This document shows, in pieces, positions 32,481-43,335 of a DNA stretch of 45,326 nt (its first letter is position 1; every line of letters starts with the position of its first letter). This DNA is from Oceanospirillaceae bacterium (GTDB lineage: Bacteria > Pseudomonadota > Gammaproteobacteria > Pseudomonadales > Balneatricaceae). The stretch covers positions 1 to 45,326 of the forward strand of contig JABXIM010000072.1 of the NCBI GenBank assembly GCA_013373085.1, in the 5' to 3' direction. A program made the translations under genes and the position numbers. The notes below the pieces were generated by a model. That model ran no database searches. It was not told the origin of the DNA and was given only the letters and a program-made list of their open reading frames with translations.

Positions 32481-32518
32481 CTCGACACTCCTTTTCGGCG
32501 GCCTGGATACAGCGCCGG

Positions 32519-32710
32519 TCAGGCATTTTCCCTTTCCGCCACCACCACCGGCACGCCGCTGTCATCGACATCGACCGACAGCAGTATCGGGTTGCAGCAG
32601 ACCTGGCAGTCCTCGACGTACTGCTGCTGAGCCTCACTGCAATCGACCAGCACGCTGATCGGCTCGCCGCAATACGGGCACTGGAGAAACACCTCTTCGA
32701 GCGCATGCAT
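32519..32710 (-). CDS. CPXCG motif-containing cysteine-rich protein
   Basis: This small zinc-ribbon-like protein of about 63 aa has the family signature Q-C-P-Y-C-G-E-P-I, then Y-V-E-D-C-Q-V-C-C-N-P-I, giving two cysteine pairs for one metal. Function of the family is unknown. I use the ATG at 32710 because AGGTGG lies 6-11 bases ahead and family members begin a few residues before the first cysteines. An in-frame ATG at 32734 would add eight residues. It is 38 bp upstream of gabD on the same strand and may be co-transcribed. Confidence 0.85.
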   Translation of the reverse strand: MHALEEVFLQCPYCGEPISVLVDCSEAQQQYVEDCQVCCNPILLSVDVDDSGVPVVVAERENA

Positions 32711-32917
32711 ACCGGGCCACCTGTTGCGTTTCATTCAATTCCGGTCGTTCGACGCTCCACCGACGACGGAATTACCAGACTCTCCCGCAAAGGGTAGTCC
32801 AGAACCCAAAGGTAGGTGCCGCCCCCGGCTCTGCCGCCATCAGTATCGTCCCTCTTGCCTATTGCGCCGCCAGCCCGGAGACTTGGCACCCCAGCAACGA
32901 ACAGAGGAAACGACAGC

Positions 32918-33283
32918 GTGGATTTTACGGTTGGACGCGACGGGTTCGGGCGCTGCTTCGCCGAACTTTCGATGGGACAGGAAGCCTTCGGCCGCTGGCT
33001 GGCCGACGAGCTGGGCGAAGACGCCGGTCAGCTGCAACGGATCCTGGACGCCATCGGGCAGCTGCGAGATCGGCGCATTGGCGAATTCGCCCTGGATGGC
33101 AGAACCTTTCGCCTGGAACTCGACCGCGACGAAGCCCGGGTCCGGGCCCACTGCCTGGAGAACGAAACCCTGGACGTCGACGGAGAAGATCTGGATTTCT
33201 ACGATGACGAGCTCGAAGCCGGCTGTGGCCTGGATGACTTTGTCGACGTACTGTTCGCCTGGCAGGAGCTGATCACGGGCTGA
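32918..33283 (+). CDS. yacL: YacL family protein (UPF0231)
   Basis: This 121-aa acidic protein matches the YacL/UPF0231 pattern of gammaproteobacteria: F-x-x-x-x-x-G-x-x-x-A-x-x-S-M-G-Q-E-A-F-G-R-W-L-A-D-E-L-G near the start, a central F-R-L-E-L-D-R-D-E-A-x-V, and an Asp/Glu-rich C-terminus with C-G-L-D-D-F-V-D-V-L-F-A-W. I choose the GTG start because AGAGGAAA sits 9-16 bases before it and it aligns with the family N-terminus. An ATG at 32816 in the same frame adds 34 unlikely Pro-rich residues. Function is unknown. Its presence supports a gammaproteobacterial origin for this part. Confidence 0.82.
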   Translation: MDFTVGRDGFGRCFAELSMGQEAFGRWLADELGEDAGQLQRILDAIGQLRDRRIGEFALDGRTFRLELDRDEARVRAHCLENETLDVDGEDLDFYDDELEAGCGLDDFVDVLFAWQELITG

Positions 33284-33353
33284 GCACCCGGTCAGCATCA
33301 CTCCGCGGTGAGACTGGCTACACTGAAGCCCAGATGCCCGAAGGAGAGCCGCC

Positions 33354-34475
33354 TTGTTTCCCGTCCTCTGTCTTGCGCTGCTCGCAGCGCCCGTCCTCGC
33401 CGATATCACCGATGCACCCGCTAGCGCGCCCACACCGGTGCACGCGGTTACCCTGACCGACGAGCTGGAACGCCCCTGGGGACTGGCATTTCTGCCCGAC
33501 GGCTCGATGCTGGTCAGCGAAAGGCCCGGACGATTGCGCCGGGTGGGCGCAGACGGCGCGGTGTCAGCGCCCATCGAAGGGCTGCCCGAGATCGCGGTCA
33601 AGGGCCAGGGCGGCCTGCTGGACGTGGCGCTGCATCCGGACTTCGTCACCAACCGGCGGGTCTATTTCGCCTACGCCGCCGGCAACGGTCTGCTGGGCGA
33701 TTTCGGCACCGAGGTCGCCTGGGGGGAAATGGACGGAGAGCGGCTCAAGAACGTGCGGGTGATCTTCAGGGCGACCCCAAAAGCCGGTGGAGGCCGTCAT
33801 TTCGGCGGTCGGCTGCTGTTCGACCGCGACGGTCTGCTCTACATCAGCCTGGGCGATCGCGGCGATCGCGACCGGGCGCAGGACCTCGGCGATCACAACG
33901 GTTCGGTGATCCGCCTGCGCGACGACGGCTCGGTACCCGACGACAATCCCTTCGTCGGCCGTGCCGGGGCCCGGCCCGAAATCTACAGCTACGGCCACCG
34001 CAATGTGCAGGGTCTGGCGCTGGAACCCGGCGGCAAAACGGTCTGGGGGCTCGAGCACGGCCCCCAGGGCGGCGACGAGGTCAACCGGCTGGCACCCGGA
34101 CGCAACTACGGCTGGCCCGTGATCACCTACGGCGTCAATTACGGCATCGGCACCCGCATCGGCGAAGGCACCGCCAAGGCCGGCATGGAGCAGCCGGTCT
34201 ACTACTGGGATCCGTCGATCGCGCCGTCGGGGCTGACCTTCTATCAGGGCGACAAGTTTCCCGACTGGCAGGGCAACCTGCTGGCCGGCGCGCTGAAGTA
34301 CGAGCTGCTGTCGCGTCTGGTGATGAAAGACGGTCAGGTGGTCGCCGAGGAACAGCTGCTCAAGGGTCAGCTCGGGCGTATACGCGATGTCGATGTCGGC
34401 CCCGACGGTTACATCTACCTCCTGACCGACGAATCCCGCGGCCGGCTGGTGCGGCTGGAACCCGGCCGGGAATGA
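33354..34475 (+). CDS. PQQ-dependent sugar dehydrogenase (YliI/Asd-like), periplasmic
   Basis: This 373-aa protein starts with TTG 7 bases after AAGGAG. The start gives a clean Sec signal peptide (M-F-P-V-L-C-L-A-L-L-A-A-P-V-L-A). The mature protein is a six-bladed propeller of the glucose/sorbosone dehydrogenase family: E-R-P-W-G-L-A-F-L-P-D-G, G-G-L-L-D-V-A-L-H-P-D-F, S-L-G-D-R-G-D-R, Y-G-H-R-N-V-Q-G, E-H-G-P-Q-G-G-D-E-V-N and D-P-S-I-A-P-S-G-L-T-F-Y-Q-G. The His and Arg residues in these motifs line the PQQ site in E. coli YliI. It probably oxidises aldose sugars with electrons going to the respiratory chain. Its stop overlaps the kinase start (ATGA). No PQQ synthesis genes are in the window. 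Confidence 0.88.
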   Translation: MFPVLCLALLAAPVLADITDAPASAPTPVHAVTLTDELERPWGLAFLPDGSMLVSERPGRLRRVGADGAVSAPIEGLPEIAVKGQGGLLDVALHPDFVTNRRVYFAYAAGNGLLGDFGTEVAWGEMDGERLKNVRVIFRATPKAGGGRHFGGRLLFDRDGLLYISLGDRGDRDRAQDLGDHNGSVIRLRDDGSVPDDNPFVGRAGARPEIYSYGHRNVQGLALEPGGKTVWGLEHGPQGGDEVNRLAPGRNYGWPVITYGVNYGIGTRIGEGTAKAGMEQPVYYWDPSIAPSGLTFYQGDKFPDWQGNLLAGALKYELLSRLVMKDGQVVAEEQLLKGQLGRIRDVDVGPDGYIYLLTDESRGRLVRLEPGRE

Positions 34476-35086
34476 ATATCTCAGCTATTGCCGAGCGCAT
34501 CGTCGCCATCCATCCCACGGGCTACCGAACACTGGTAGCGCTGGCCGGCGCGCCGGCCTCGGGAAAATCGACGCTGGCGCAGGCGCTGGTCGAGGCCCTG
34601 AACGCTGCCGGGCACGGCGCCGTGCTGGTGCCGATGGACGGCTTTCACCTCGACAACCGACTCCTCGAAACGCGGGGATTGCTGGAGCGCAAGGGTGCCC
34701 CGGAAACCTTCGATGCCGCGGGTTTCATCCACCTGATCGGGCGCCTGAGCCAGGAAGCCGAGATCGCGATACCGTTGTTCGACCGGGACCGGGATATCGC
34801 CATCGCCGGCGCCGCAATGGTCGGACCGGCACAGCGAATCGCCATAGTCGAGGGCAACTACCTGCTTTTTGACGAGGCGCCCTGGTCACGCCTCAGTGAC
34901 TTCTGGGACCTGTCGATCCGGCTCGATACAGCCGAAGACGAGCTGGAGCGTCGGCTGGTCCAGCGCTGGTTGGAACAGGGCCTCGACGCACAAGCGGCAT
35001 CCGAGCGCGCCCGTCGCAACGACCTCGCCAATGCCGTCCGCATCCGCGAACGACGTCTGCCGGCCGATCTGCTAATCGAAACCTGA
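34472..35086 (+). CDS. Nucleoside/sugar kinase-like P-loop protein (FrcK/YggC family)
   Basis: This 204-aa P-loop kinase of the uridine-kinase/pantothenate-kinase-like superfamily has Walker A G-A-P-A-S-G-K-S at residues about 27-34, the substrate-lid motif P-M-D-G-F-H-L-D-N near 60, and the family's R-K-G-A-P-E-T-F-D segment near 74-82. A second acidic motif V-E-G-N-Y-L-L-F-D is near 129, and a lid helix with R-R-N-D-L-A-N-A near 181. Homologues are called nucleoside triphosphate hydrolases or FrcK of fructose transport loci, and the true substrate is open. Overlap with the sugar dehydrogenase stop suggests translational coupling and a possible sugar link. Confidence 0.85.
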   Translation: MNISAIAERIVAIHPTGYRTLVALAGAPASGKSTLAQALVEALNAAGHGAVLVPMDGFHLDNRLLETRGLLERKGAPETFDAAGFIHLIGRLSQEAEIAIPLFDRDRDIAIAGAAMVGPAQRIAIVEGNYLLFDEAPWSRLSDFWDLSIRLDTAEDELERRLVQRWLEQGLDAQAASERARRNDLANAVRIRERRLPADLLIET

Positions 35087-35129
35087 GCCTGCAGCGGTTC
35101 ACCGGGGCCGGGCGCCTGCGGACAAGACA

Positions 35130-35933
35130 TCAGAATACCGCCAGGCTTTTCAGTATCCCGATCAGGCTGACGGCAATCAGCACGCTCCCCAGCACTCGGA
35201 AGAACAGCGGCGTCTCCGACTTCACCATGTGGGCGTGGAAACGCTCGCCAAACAGATGACCGACCAGCGCGCAGGGCAGCAGCCAGAGATGGTGGATCAG
35301 CTGCAGATCGACACCGGCGATCAGCAACGACACCATCTTGATTACCACCAGGATGAACCAGAGCACGAACAGCGTGTCCCGCAGCTGATACTTGGCCACG
35401 TGGCTGCCATAGACGGCGACGATCAGCGGCGCGCCAATCAGAGAGGTGCCGCTGACATAGCCACCCAGCATCAGGAACAGGTTATCCACCCAGGGATGAT
35501 TACTGCGAAACGGTCGGTTGAGTACATAACCGATGGCGTAGACGATGACGATGCCGAAAATGATCGTGGTCATCACATCGCCCGGCAGCGTCAGCAGACC
35601 GAATACGCCTATCAGCTTCGGCACGATCATGATCTTCAGCGAGTGCGACAGGTACTGCCAGTCGATGTTGCTGGCATTGCCGCCATCCGCTCCCGGTTCC
35701 CGCGCCACCCTGCGATAGCCGCGCCAGGCGATCCAGCTCGAGAATACCAGCAGATGTACCGCGATGATCGGCAGAAAAACCAGCGGCTGGTCGAGAATCA
35801 GCAGCAGAAACGGCAGCGCCAGCACGGCACCGCCAAAGCCAAGCCCGGAGCGCACGAATCCGCTCCAGACAAAGGTGAGACCAATCAGGGCATATTGCCA
35901 CCACAGCAGGTCAGCCATTGCGTCGTTCGTCAC
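35130..35933 (-). CDS. TauE/SafE-type sulfite exporter family membrane protein
   Basis: This 267-aa inner-membrane protein has about eight hydrophobic spans. The opening L-V-W-S-G-F-V-R-S-G-L-G-F-G-G-A-V-L-A-L-P is the typical TauE/SafE G-x-G-G-A repeat, echoed mid-protein by M-L-G-G-Y-V-S-G-T-S-L-I-G-A-P-L-I. Family members export sulfite, sulfoacetate or other anions, and the substrate here is unknown. A GTG start at 35933 has AAAGGA about 9 bases before it. The next ATG (35918) has no ribosome site. It is convergent with the kinase gene and has a 690-bp empty region upstream. Confidence 0.86.
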   Translation of the reverse strand: MTNDAMADLLWWQYALIGLTFVWSGFVRSGLGFGGAVLALPFLLLILDQPLVFLPIIAVHLLVFSSWIAWRGYRRVAREPGADGGNASNIDWQYLSHSLKIMIVPKLIGVFGLLTLPGDVMTTIIFGIVIVYAIGYVLNRPFRSNHPWVDNLFLMLGGYVSGTSLIGAPLIVAVYGSHVAKYQLRDTLFVLWFILVVIKMVSLLIAGVDLQLIHHLWLLPCALVGHLFGERFHAHMVKSETPLFFRVLGSVLIAVSLIGILKSLAVF

Positions 35934-36622
35934 CCAAATCCTTTCAGGGTCGGCAAGACTAGCACCAATCTGCGGCGGTCGGCCATGCGTTCGCGCGTTT
36001 CGGTACCGGGAACTGCGTTATGCGAACGGCGGCCGGTCTGAATAAAAGGGCGACATCCCTGTCGCGATGGGCTGACAAGCCGCGGACCTCTCCAGCAAGG
36101 TCAGCAATGTCGTTCCCTGCAGGCTCTCTCCCAGCAACTATCGAAACTGACGAGAACGTTGGAAAACAATCCGTTTATGAAACGCGACAGGGTGTAATGA
36201 CGAACGATCACGGCTTTTGATCGGCGTCGGCATCAGGCGGGAAGCCCTTGCCCGAACTCTCTTCGAAACACTCTGTTCGAAAGATCCCCGGGCCCAAGGC
36301 TCGTGAAGGTTCACTCTCTTTCGGTGGTCCGGCCATCCGATAAGGATCCGAGACTTTGCGCCACCCGATTGCCCGGGTTTTGCCGTTATCGAGAGAGGAT
36401 CTTTGTAAAACGGTTTCCTCTGTACCGGAAAATTTTCCCGGCACTCCCGAATCAATATAGCAGTCGCTCATCGCCGGCTTAGATGGATTTATTATAAGCG
36501 GCTAGTGTCACGTTACAGATACAGCTGTAAACCTCCACGCTCGACCCTACGGTCGGCAAATTCATCTAGTGTAAAGTGGGTATGGCATATAGCTGGCTCG
36601 ACTCGACAGGAGGATGTGAGAT
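35934..36622. other. Intergenic stretch with no recognisable gene
   Basis: About 690 bases with lower GC in its right part. Short frames on the minus strand (36138-36471) have no recognisable protein features. Only two weak items stand out: an 18-bp dyad at 36513-36530 and the 7-mer CTAGTGT at 36502-36508, repeated near 36569. The last 100 bases probably hold the promoter of the DUF3108 gene. I see no tRNA or riboswitch. Confidence 0.6.
36513..36530. promoter_or_regulatory. TTACAG-N6-CTGTAA dyad, possible operator
   Basis: A perfect inverted repeat with 6-bp arms and a 6-bp spacer lies about 93-110 bp upstream of the DUF3108 start codon. It does not match LexA (CTGT-N8-ACAG in the other orientation). 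Regulator unknown. Confidence 0.3.
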
Positions 36623-37327
36623 ATGAACCGGCGAACCCGACTCTGGCTGCTGACGCTGCTGCCGCTTCCGACCCTGCTACAGGCATCCGAACCGCTGCTG
36701 GAGAGCACCTACAAGGCACGCTATCGAGGCTTCGATCTCGAACTGACCCGCACACTTACCCCGCTGGGCAACGACCAGTTTCGCTTCGACTCGATCGCCG
36801 ACAGCGCACTGGCCCAGATCGAGGAGAGCAGCACCTTCAGCCGCGACTCCCGCGGCAAGTGGACACCGCACCATTACAGCTACAGCCAGAAGATATTCGG
36901 CCTCAGCAAAGGCTACGAGCTGCAATTCAACGAAGCCGGAGGCAAGGCCACCTACAGCGACAAGGACGGCGACAAGACGATCAGCATCAGCCCCGACACC
37001 CTCGACCCCCTGCTCTATCAGCTACGGATGCAGCACGATATCGCCCGCCAGCGCGGCGGCTACAGCTACCATTTCCTGCGTCGAGGCAAGCTCAAGCGCT
37101 ACACCTTCAAGGTCGAGGGCCAGGACGTGCTGCCGCTGAACGGCGAAGGCGTCGAAACGACGCGACTGGTCAAAGACGACGGCGACGACGACACCCGCAT
37201 CTGGTTCAGCAACGGCGACGGTTACCAGCTCACCCGGCTGACCTACAGCGACGACGGCGAAACCTACGAGATCAACCTGGACAGCGTTCGGGCCGCGCCC
37301 GGTTTCGAAGCCTGGATCAGCGAGTAA
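36623..37327 (+). CDS. DUF3108 domain-containing secreted protein
   Basis: This 234-aa protein begins with a signal peptide (M-N-R-R-T-R-L-W-L-L-T-L-L-P-L-P-T-L-L-Q-A-S). It continues with the DUF3108 pattern of antiparallel strands: Y-K-A-R-Y-R-G-F-D-L-E-L-T-R, F-R-F-D-S-I-A-D-S, H-H-Y-S-Y-S-Q-K-I-F-G, D-P-L-L-Y-Q-L-R-M-Q-H-D-I, and L-K-R-Y-T-F-K-V-E-G. The fold is thought to be a periplasmic beta-barrel-like lipid- or ligand-binding domain. Gammaproteobacterial members often sit near purine-ribonucleotide genes, which is not the case here. AGGAGG lies about 8 bases before the ATG. It stands alone between two intergenic regions. Confidence 0.86.
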   Translation: MNRRTRLWLLTLLPLPTLLQASEPLLESTYKARYRGFDLELTRTLTPLGNDQFRFDSIADSALAQIEESSTFSRDSRGKWTPHHYSYSQKIFGLSKGYELQFNEAGGKATYSDKDGDKTISISPDTLDPLLYQLRMQHDIARQRGGYSYHFLRRGKLKRYTFKVEGQDVLPLNGEGVETTRLVKDDGDDDTRIWFSNGDGYQLTRLTYSDDGETYEINLDSVRAAPGFEAWISE

Positions 37328-37504
37328 CCGGACCCAGTCGCGGGCGCGGCTACCGGGCCCGTGACGCCCTTCCTGCCCTGCGCCCGAAATTCCCGTAATC
37401 CGTTGACGTCCGCCTATACTCGATATGGTCGCGAGCGGTTATCCACGCGGGAAAAACGCTCGGGAATACACGCGGCAATAAATGATTACAGAAGGATACT
37501 GGTT

Positions 37505-39874
37505 ATGTCGTCGATACTATTCAAGCACGCGAAACAAGGGTGTACCCTGGTTATGCTGCTTGCCGCTTCGAACATTGCAGGGGCGCAGGATACCCCCAGA
37601 GATGGCTCGGTACTGCCACTGCCACCCGCGCCTTTCAACGGTGTGATCACGGAGACTTTCGAGGGCTCGAAGCAGGATTACCCCCAGCCGGTAGCTCCGC
37701 CCTCAGGCGCACCCAATGTGGTTCTCATTCTGATAGACGATCTGGGCTTCGGCCAGCCGGGCACTTTCGGCGGCCCCGTCCCGACACCCACGATGGATGC
37801 GCTGGCCAACGAGGGTCTGCGCTATACCCGCTTCCATACCACGGCAATCTGCTCGCCTACCCGCGCGGCGCTGCTGACCGGGCGCAACCATCACCAAAGC
37901 GGTTTCGGCACCATTACCGAGCTGTCCACCGGCTACCCGGGTTACAACAGCATCTGGCCACGATCCACAGGAACGATTGCGGAGATCCTGAAGGATCACG
38001 GCTATTCCACCGCCGCGTTCGGCAAGTGGCACAACACGCCTGACTGGGAAACCTCGCCGATGGGGCCGTTTGATCACTGGCCCACCGGGCTGGGCTTCGA
38101 ATACTGGTATGGCTTCCAGGGCGGCGAAACCAGCCAGTGGGATCCGCAGCTCTTCCGCAATACCACGCCGGTCGAGCCCGAACTGCGACCGGAAGATGGC
38201 TACAACCTCAACGTAGACCTGGTAGACGACGCCATCTCCTGGATCGACCGCCAGAACTCCATCGCCCCCGACAAGCCGTTCTTCATCTATTTCGCCCCGG
38301 GCGCTGTCCACGCACCGCTGCATGTCAGCAAAGACTGGATCGAGAAGTTCTCGGGCCAGTTCGATCAGGGCTGGGACGCCGTACGCGAGGAAACGATCGC
38401 GCGCCAGAAGAAACTGGGCGTCGTGCCCGAGAACACCGAGTTGACGCCACGCCCCGAGGAGATCGAGGCATGGGATAGCCTCAGCGCGGATGCCAAGCGG
38501 CTCTACGCCCGGCACCAGGAAGTGTTCGCTGGTTTCGTTGCGCAGACCGACCACGAGATAGGCCGGCTGGTCGAGAAGGTCCAGGCGATGCCCGAGGCGG
38601 ACAACACCCTGATCATCCTCATCGCCGGCGACAACGGTCCCAGCGCCGAGGGCAGCGTCACCGGCACGCTCAACAACATGATGACCCAGAACGGCATCCC
38701 CGATACGATCGAGGGCCAGCTGCCCGAGATCGACGAGATCGGTGGCCCCGCGCACGAAAACCATTACCCGGTCGGCTGGGCCTGGGCCGGCTCCTCCCCC
38801 TTCCAGTGGATGAAGCGCGTACCCTCGCACTTCGGCGGCACCCGCAACGGCATGATCGTCAGCTGGCCGGCGAAGATCTCCGATGGCGGCGGCATCCGCA
38901 CGCAGTTCCACCATGTTGTCGATATCGCACCGACGATTCTCGAGGCGACCGGCATCCCCGAACCGAAGGTGGTCAACGGCACCGAGCAGACCCCCATGGC
39001 CGGCGTCAGCATGGAATACAGCTTTGACGATGCCAAGGCGCCCGGCACCCGCCACACGCAGTATTTCGAGACCGGCGGTCATCGCGCGCTCTATCACGAC
39101 GGCTGGGTTGCCGCTTCCTTCCACGGCGCGCCCTGGGTACTCACAGGCTCGGTCGGCTTCGATAACAATACCTGGGAGCTGTACAACATCGATGAGGACT
39201 TCTCGGAAGCGCACGACCTTGCGGCTGAAAACCCCGAAAAGCTGGCGGAACTCCAGGCACTGTTCGACGAGGAAGCGAAGAGGTTCCAGGTATATCCGCT
39301 CGACGATCGCTTCGCCGAGCGCGCCACCAACCCCGAGCGACCTTCGGTCACCAGGGGAAGGACAAGCTTCACCTACGCGCCCGGCACCGTGCGGGTGCCC
39401 GAGGGTAGTGCGGCGCCGGTTTACCAGCGCTCGCACCGGATCACGGCCGAAATCGAGGTGCCCGAAGGCGGGGCCAGCGGCGTCCTGATCGCCAATGGCG
39501 GTTCTGCTGCGGGCTATACGCTCTATCTTGAGGATGGTATTCCGGTGTACGAGTTCAACTTCTTCGGCAAGGAGCGCTATCGCGTCGCCGGCAAGACGCC
39601 ACTGGCGCCCGGGTCGCACAGCCTGAGCATGGTTTACGAGCAGTTGCCCTTCGAGCCGATGAAGGAGGTGACCGGCGGCACGGCAACCTTGCTGGTCGAC
39701 GGCAATGAGATCGCCAGCGGCGATATCAAGAAGGTGGCCCCGGCCCGGTTCTCGGCAACGGAAACCCAGGACATCGGCATGGACCTCGGCGCGACCGTTT
39801 CGCGCGCCTACGAAGACGAAGCCCCCTTCGCGTTCACTGGCACGATCAAGCAGGTGACAGTGGAGCTGCAGTAG
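37505..39874 (+). CDS. Type I sulfatase (arylsulfatase), exported
   Basis: The protein is 789 aa from the ATG with AGAAGGA upstream. The frame is open from 37361, but only this start gives a signal peptide (ending A-G-A-Q). The formylglycine site is C-S-P-T-R with Cys116 and Arg120 followed by A-A-L-L-T-G-R-N. Metal ligands are expected in V-L-I-L-I-D-D-L-G-F-G (two Asp) and L-I-A-G-D-N-G-P-S. K-W-H-N-T-P and H-A-P-L-H-V add the active-site Lys/His residues. A C-terminal beta domain of about 180 aa follows. It resembles large arylsulfatases of marine gammaproteobacteria. Activation would need a sulfatase-modifying enzyme, none of which is in the window. It ends before a strong terminator. Confidence 0.92.
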   Translation: MSSILFKHAKQGCTLVMLLAASNIAGAQDTPRDGSVLPLPPAPFNGVITETFEGSKQDYPQPVAPPSGAPNVVLILIDDLGFGQPGTFGGPVPTPTMDALANEGLRYTRFHTTAICSPTRAALLTGRNHHQSGFGTITELSTGYPGYNSIWPRSTGTIAEILKDHGYSTAAFGKWHNTPDWETSPMGPFDHWPTGLGFEYWYGFQGGETSQWDPQLFRNTTPVEPELRPEDGYNLNVDLVDDAISWIDRQNSIAPDKPFFIYFAPGAVHAPLHVSKDWIEKFSGQFDQGWDAVREETIARQKKLGVVPENTELTPRPEEIEAWDSLSADAKRLYARHQEVFAGFVAQTDHEIGRLVEKVQAMPEADNTLIILIAGDNGPSAEGSVTGTLNNMMTQNGIPDTIEGQLPEIDEIGGPAHENHYPVGWAWAGSSPFQWMKRVPSHFGGTRNGMIVSWPAKISDGGGIRTQFHHVVDIAPTILEATGIPEPKVVNGTEQTPMAGVSMEYSFDDAKAPGTRHTQYFETGGHRALYHDGWVAASFHGAPWVLTGSVGFDNNTWELYNIDEDFSEAHDLAAENPEKLAELQALFDEEAKRFQVYPLDDRFAERATNPERPSVTRGRTSFTYAPGTVRVPEGSAAPVYQRSHRITAEIEVPEGGASGVLIANGGSAAGYTLYLEDGIPVYEFNFFGKERYRVAGKTPLAPGSHSLSMVYEQLPFEPMKEVTGGTATLLVDGNEIASGDIKKVAPARFSATETQDIGMDLGATVSRAYEDEAPFAFTGTIKQVTVELQ

Positions 39875-39918
39875 CAGGGTTCCAGGCCACCCAAAAGGGT
39901 AAACCGCTATAACTCAAG

Positions 39919-39949
39919 GCCCGCATCCAGGATGCGGGCCTTCTTTTTG
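39919..39949 (+). terminator. Strong intrinsic terminator after the sulfatase gene
   Basis: A perfect inverted repeat GGCCCGCATCC-A-GGATGCGGGCC is followed by TTCTTTTT. Allowing a minimal loop, the stem is at least 9 bp and GC-rich. It lies 45 bp after the sulfatase stop and 12 bp from the end of the convergent thiC gene. The T-tract is on the plus strand only. Confidence 0.9.
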
Positions 39950-39961
39950 GCGTGATGCCCG

Positions 39962-42662
<2,701 letters not shown>

Positions 42663-42672
42663 CGCTATCTCC

Positions 42673-43323
42673 TCAGTCGTCCATGAGTACGTCGAAGAAA
42701 GCCTGTTCGAGCCAGGCCATGCGACGGAAACGGTCCTCGATACGTTCGCGCTCGGCGGCGTCGAGCGCCGCGAAACCGTCGAGCTGACCGCGCAGCCAGG
42801 CAACGAAGGCCTCGAACTCGGGCAGCACGTGGATATCGATCCACTCGCGCAGCCAGAACCGCTGCGGTGGCGTTTTCTGCGCTTCGCGTTTCGACCAGCT
42901 CAGGTAGACCCACTCGGCGCAGGCCAGTACCACGATCATGTCGGCGTAACCGCATGCCTGGGCGTCCTGCATCTCCCTGGCGAGCAGTTGCGCCACTGGG
43001 TTGAGACGCGGTGCGCGATAGGTCTCCGGCGTCACCTCTAGCGCCGCGAAGGAGCGCTCGAAGTAGTCGTTCTCGGCCGAGGTCAGCGCCGCCAGAAAAG
43101 CCGAGAGCACCCCCTTGGCCGCCATGTCGGGCGCCGCCGCGATGGTACGGGCGACATGGTCCGCCAGGGTGCCGATGAAGGCGTAGTCCTGCAGCAGGTA
43201 GCGGATGTAGACCGCGTCGGACAGGCTGTCGTCCCCGAGTTCAACGGTGAAGCGGTGCTCCACGGCGCCGCTCCACCAGGGCTCGGCCGCCGCGCGCAGC
43301 TGTTCGGAAAAGGGCGTGCTCAT
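42673..43323 (-). CDS. Second TenA/PqqC-superfamily protein, divergent
   Basis: This 216-aa protein has the TenA helical layout: R-Y-L-L-Q-D-Y-A-F-I-G-T-L near 41-53, A-L-T-S-A-E-N-D-Y-F near 79-88, and a C-terminal R-M-A-W-L-E-Q-A-F-F-D. At the catalytic position it reads A-C-A-E-W-V-Y, so both Cys135 and Glu137 are present, and the P-C-x-x-G-Y context of the neighbour is missing. It may be of the TenA-E type or act on a formylated aminopyrimidine. The class cannot be settled by eye. The pair of unlike TenA proteins side by side argues for two successive hydrolytic steps. It starts 12 bp after the binding-protein gene. Confidence 0.85.
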   Translation of the reverse strand: MSTPFSEQLRAAAEPWWSGAVEHRFTVELGDDSLSDAVYIRYLLQDYAFIGTLADHVARTIAAAPDMAAKGVLSAFLAALTSAENDYFERSFAALEVTPETYRAPRLNPVAQLLAREMQDAQACGYADMIVVLACAEWVYLSWSKREAQKTPPQRFWLREWIDIHVLPEFEAFVAWLRGQLDGFAALDAAERERIEDRFRRMAWLEQAFFDVLMDD

Positions 43324-43335
43324 GAGCGGGGCTCC

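Noticed and set aside
32816-32917. 34-residue N-terminal extension of YacL
   Set aside because: The stretch is Pro/Ala/Ser-rich, unlike the family, and a good ribosome site stands before the GTG at 32918.
37361-37504. 48-residue N-terminal extension of the sulfatase
   Set aside because: It would bury the signal peptide. The ATG at 37505 has its own ribosome site and gives a normal exported protein.
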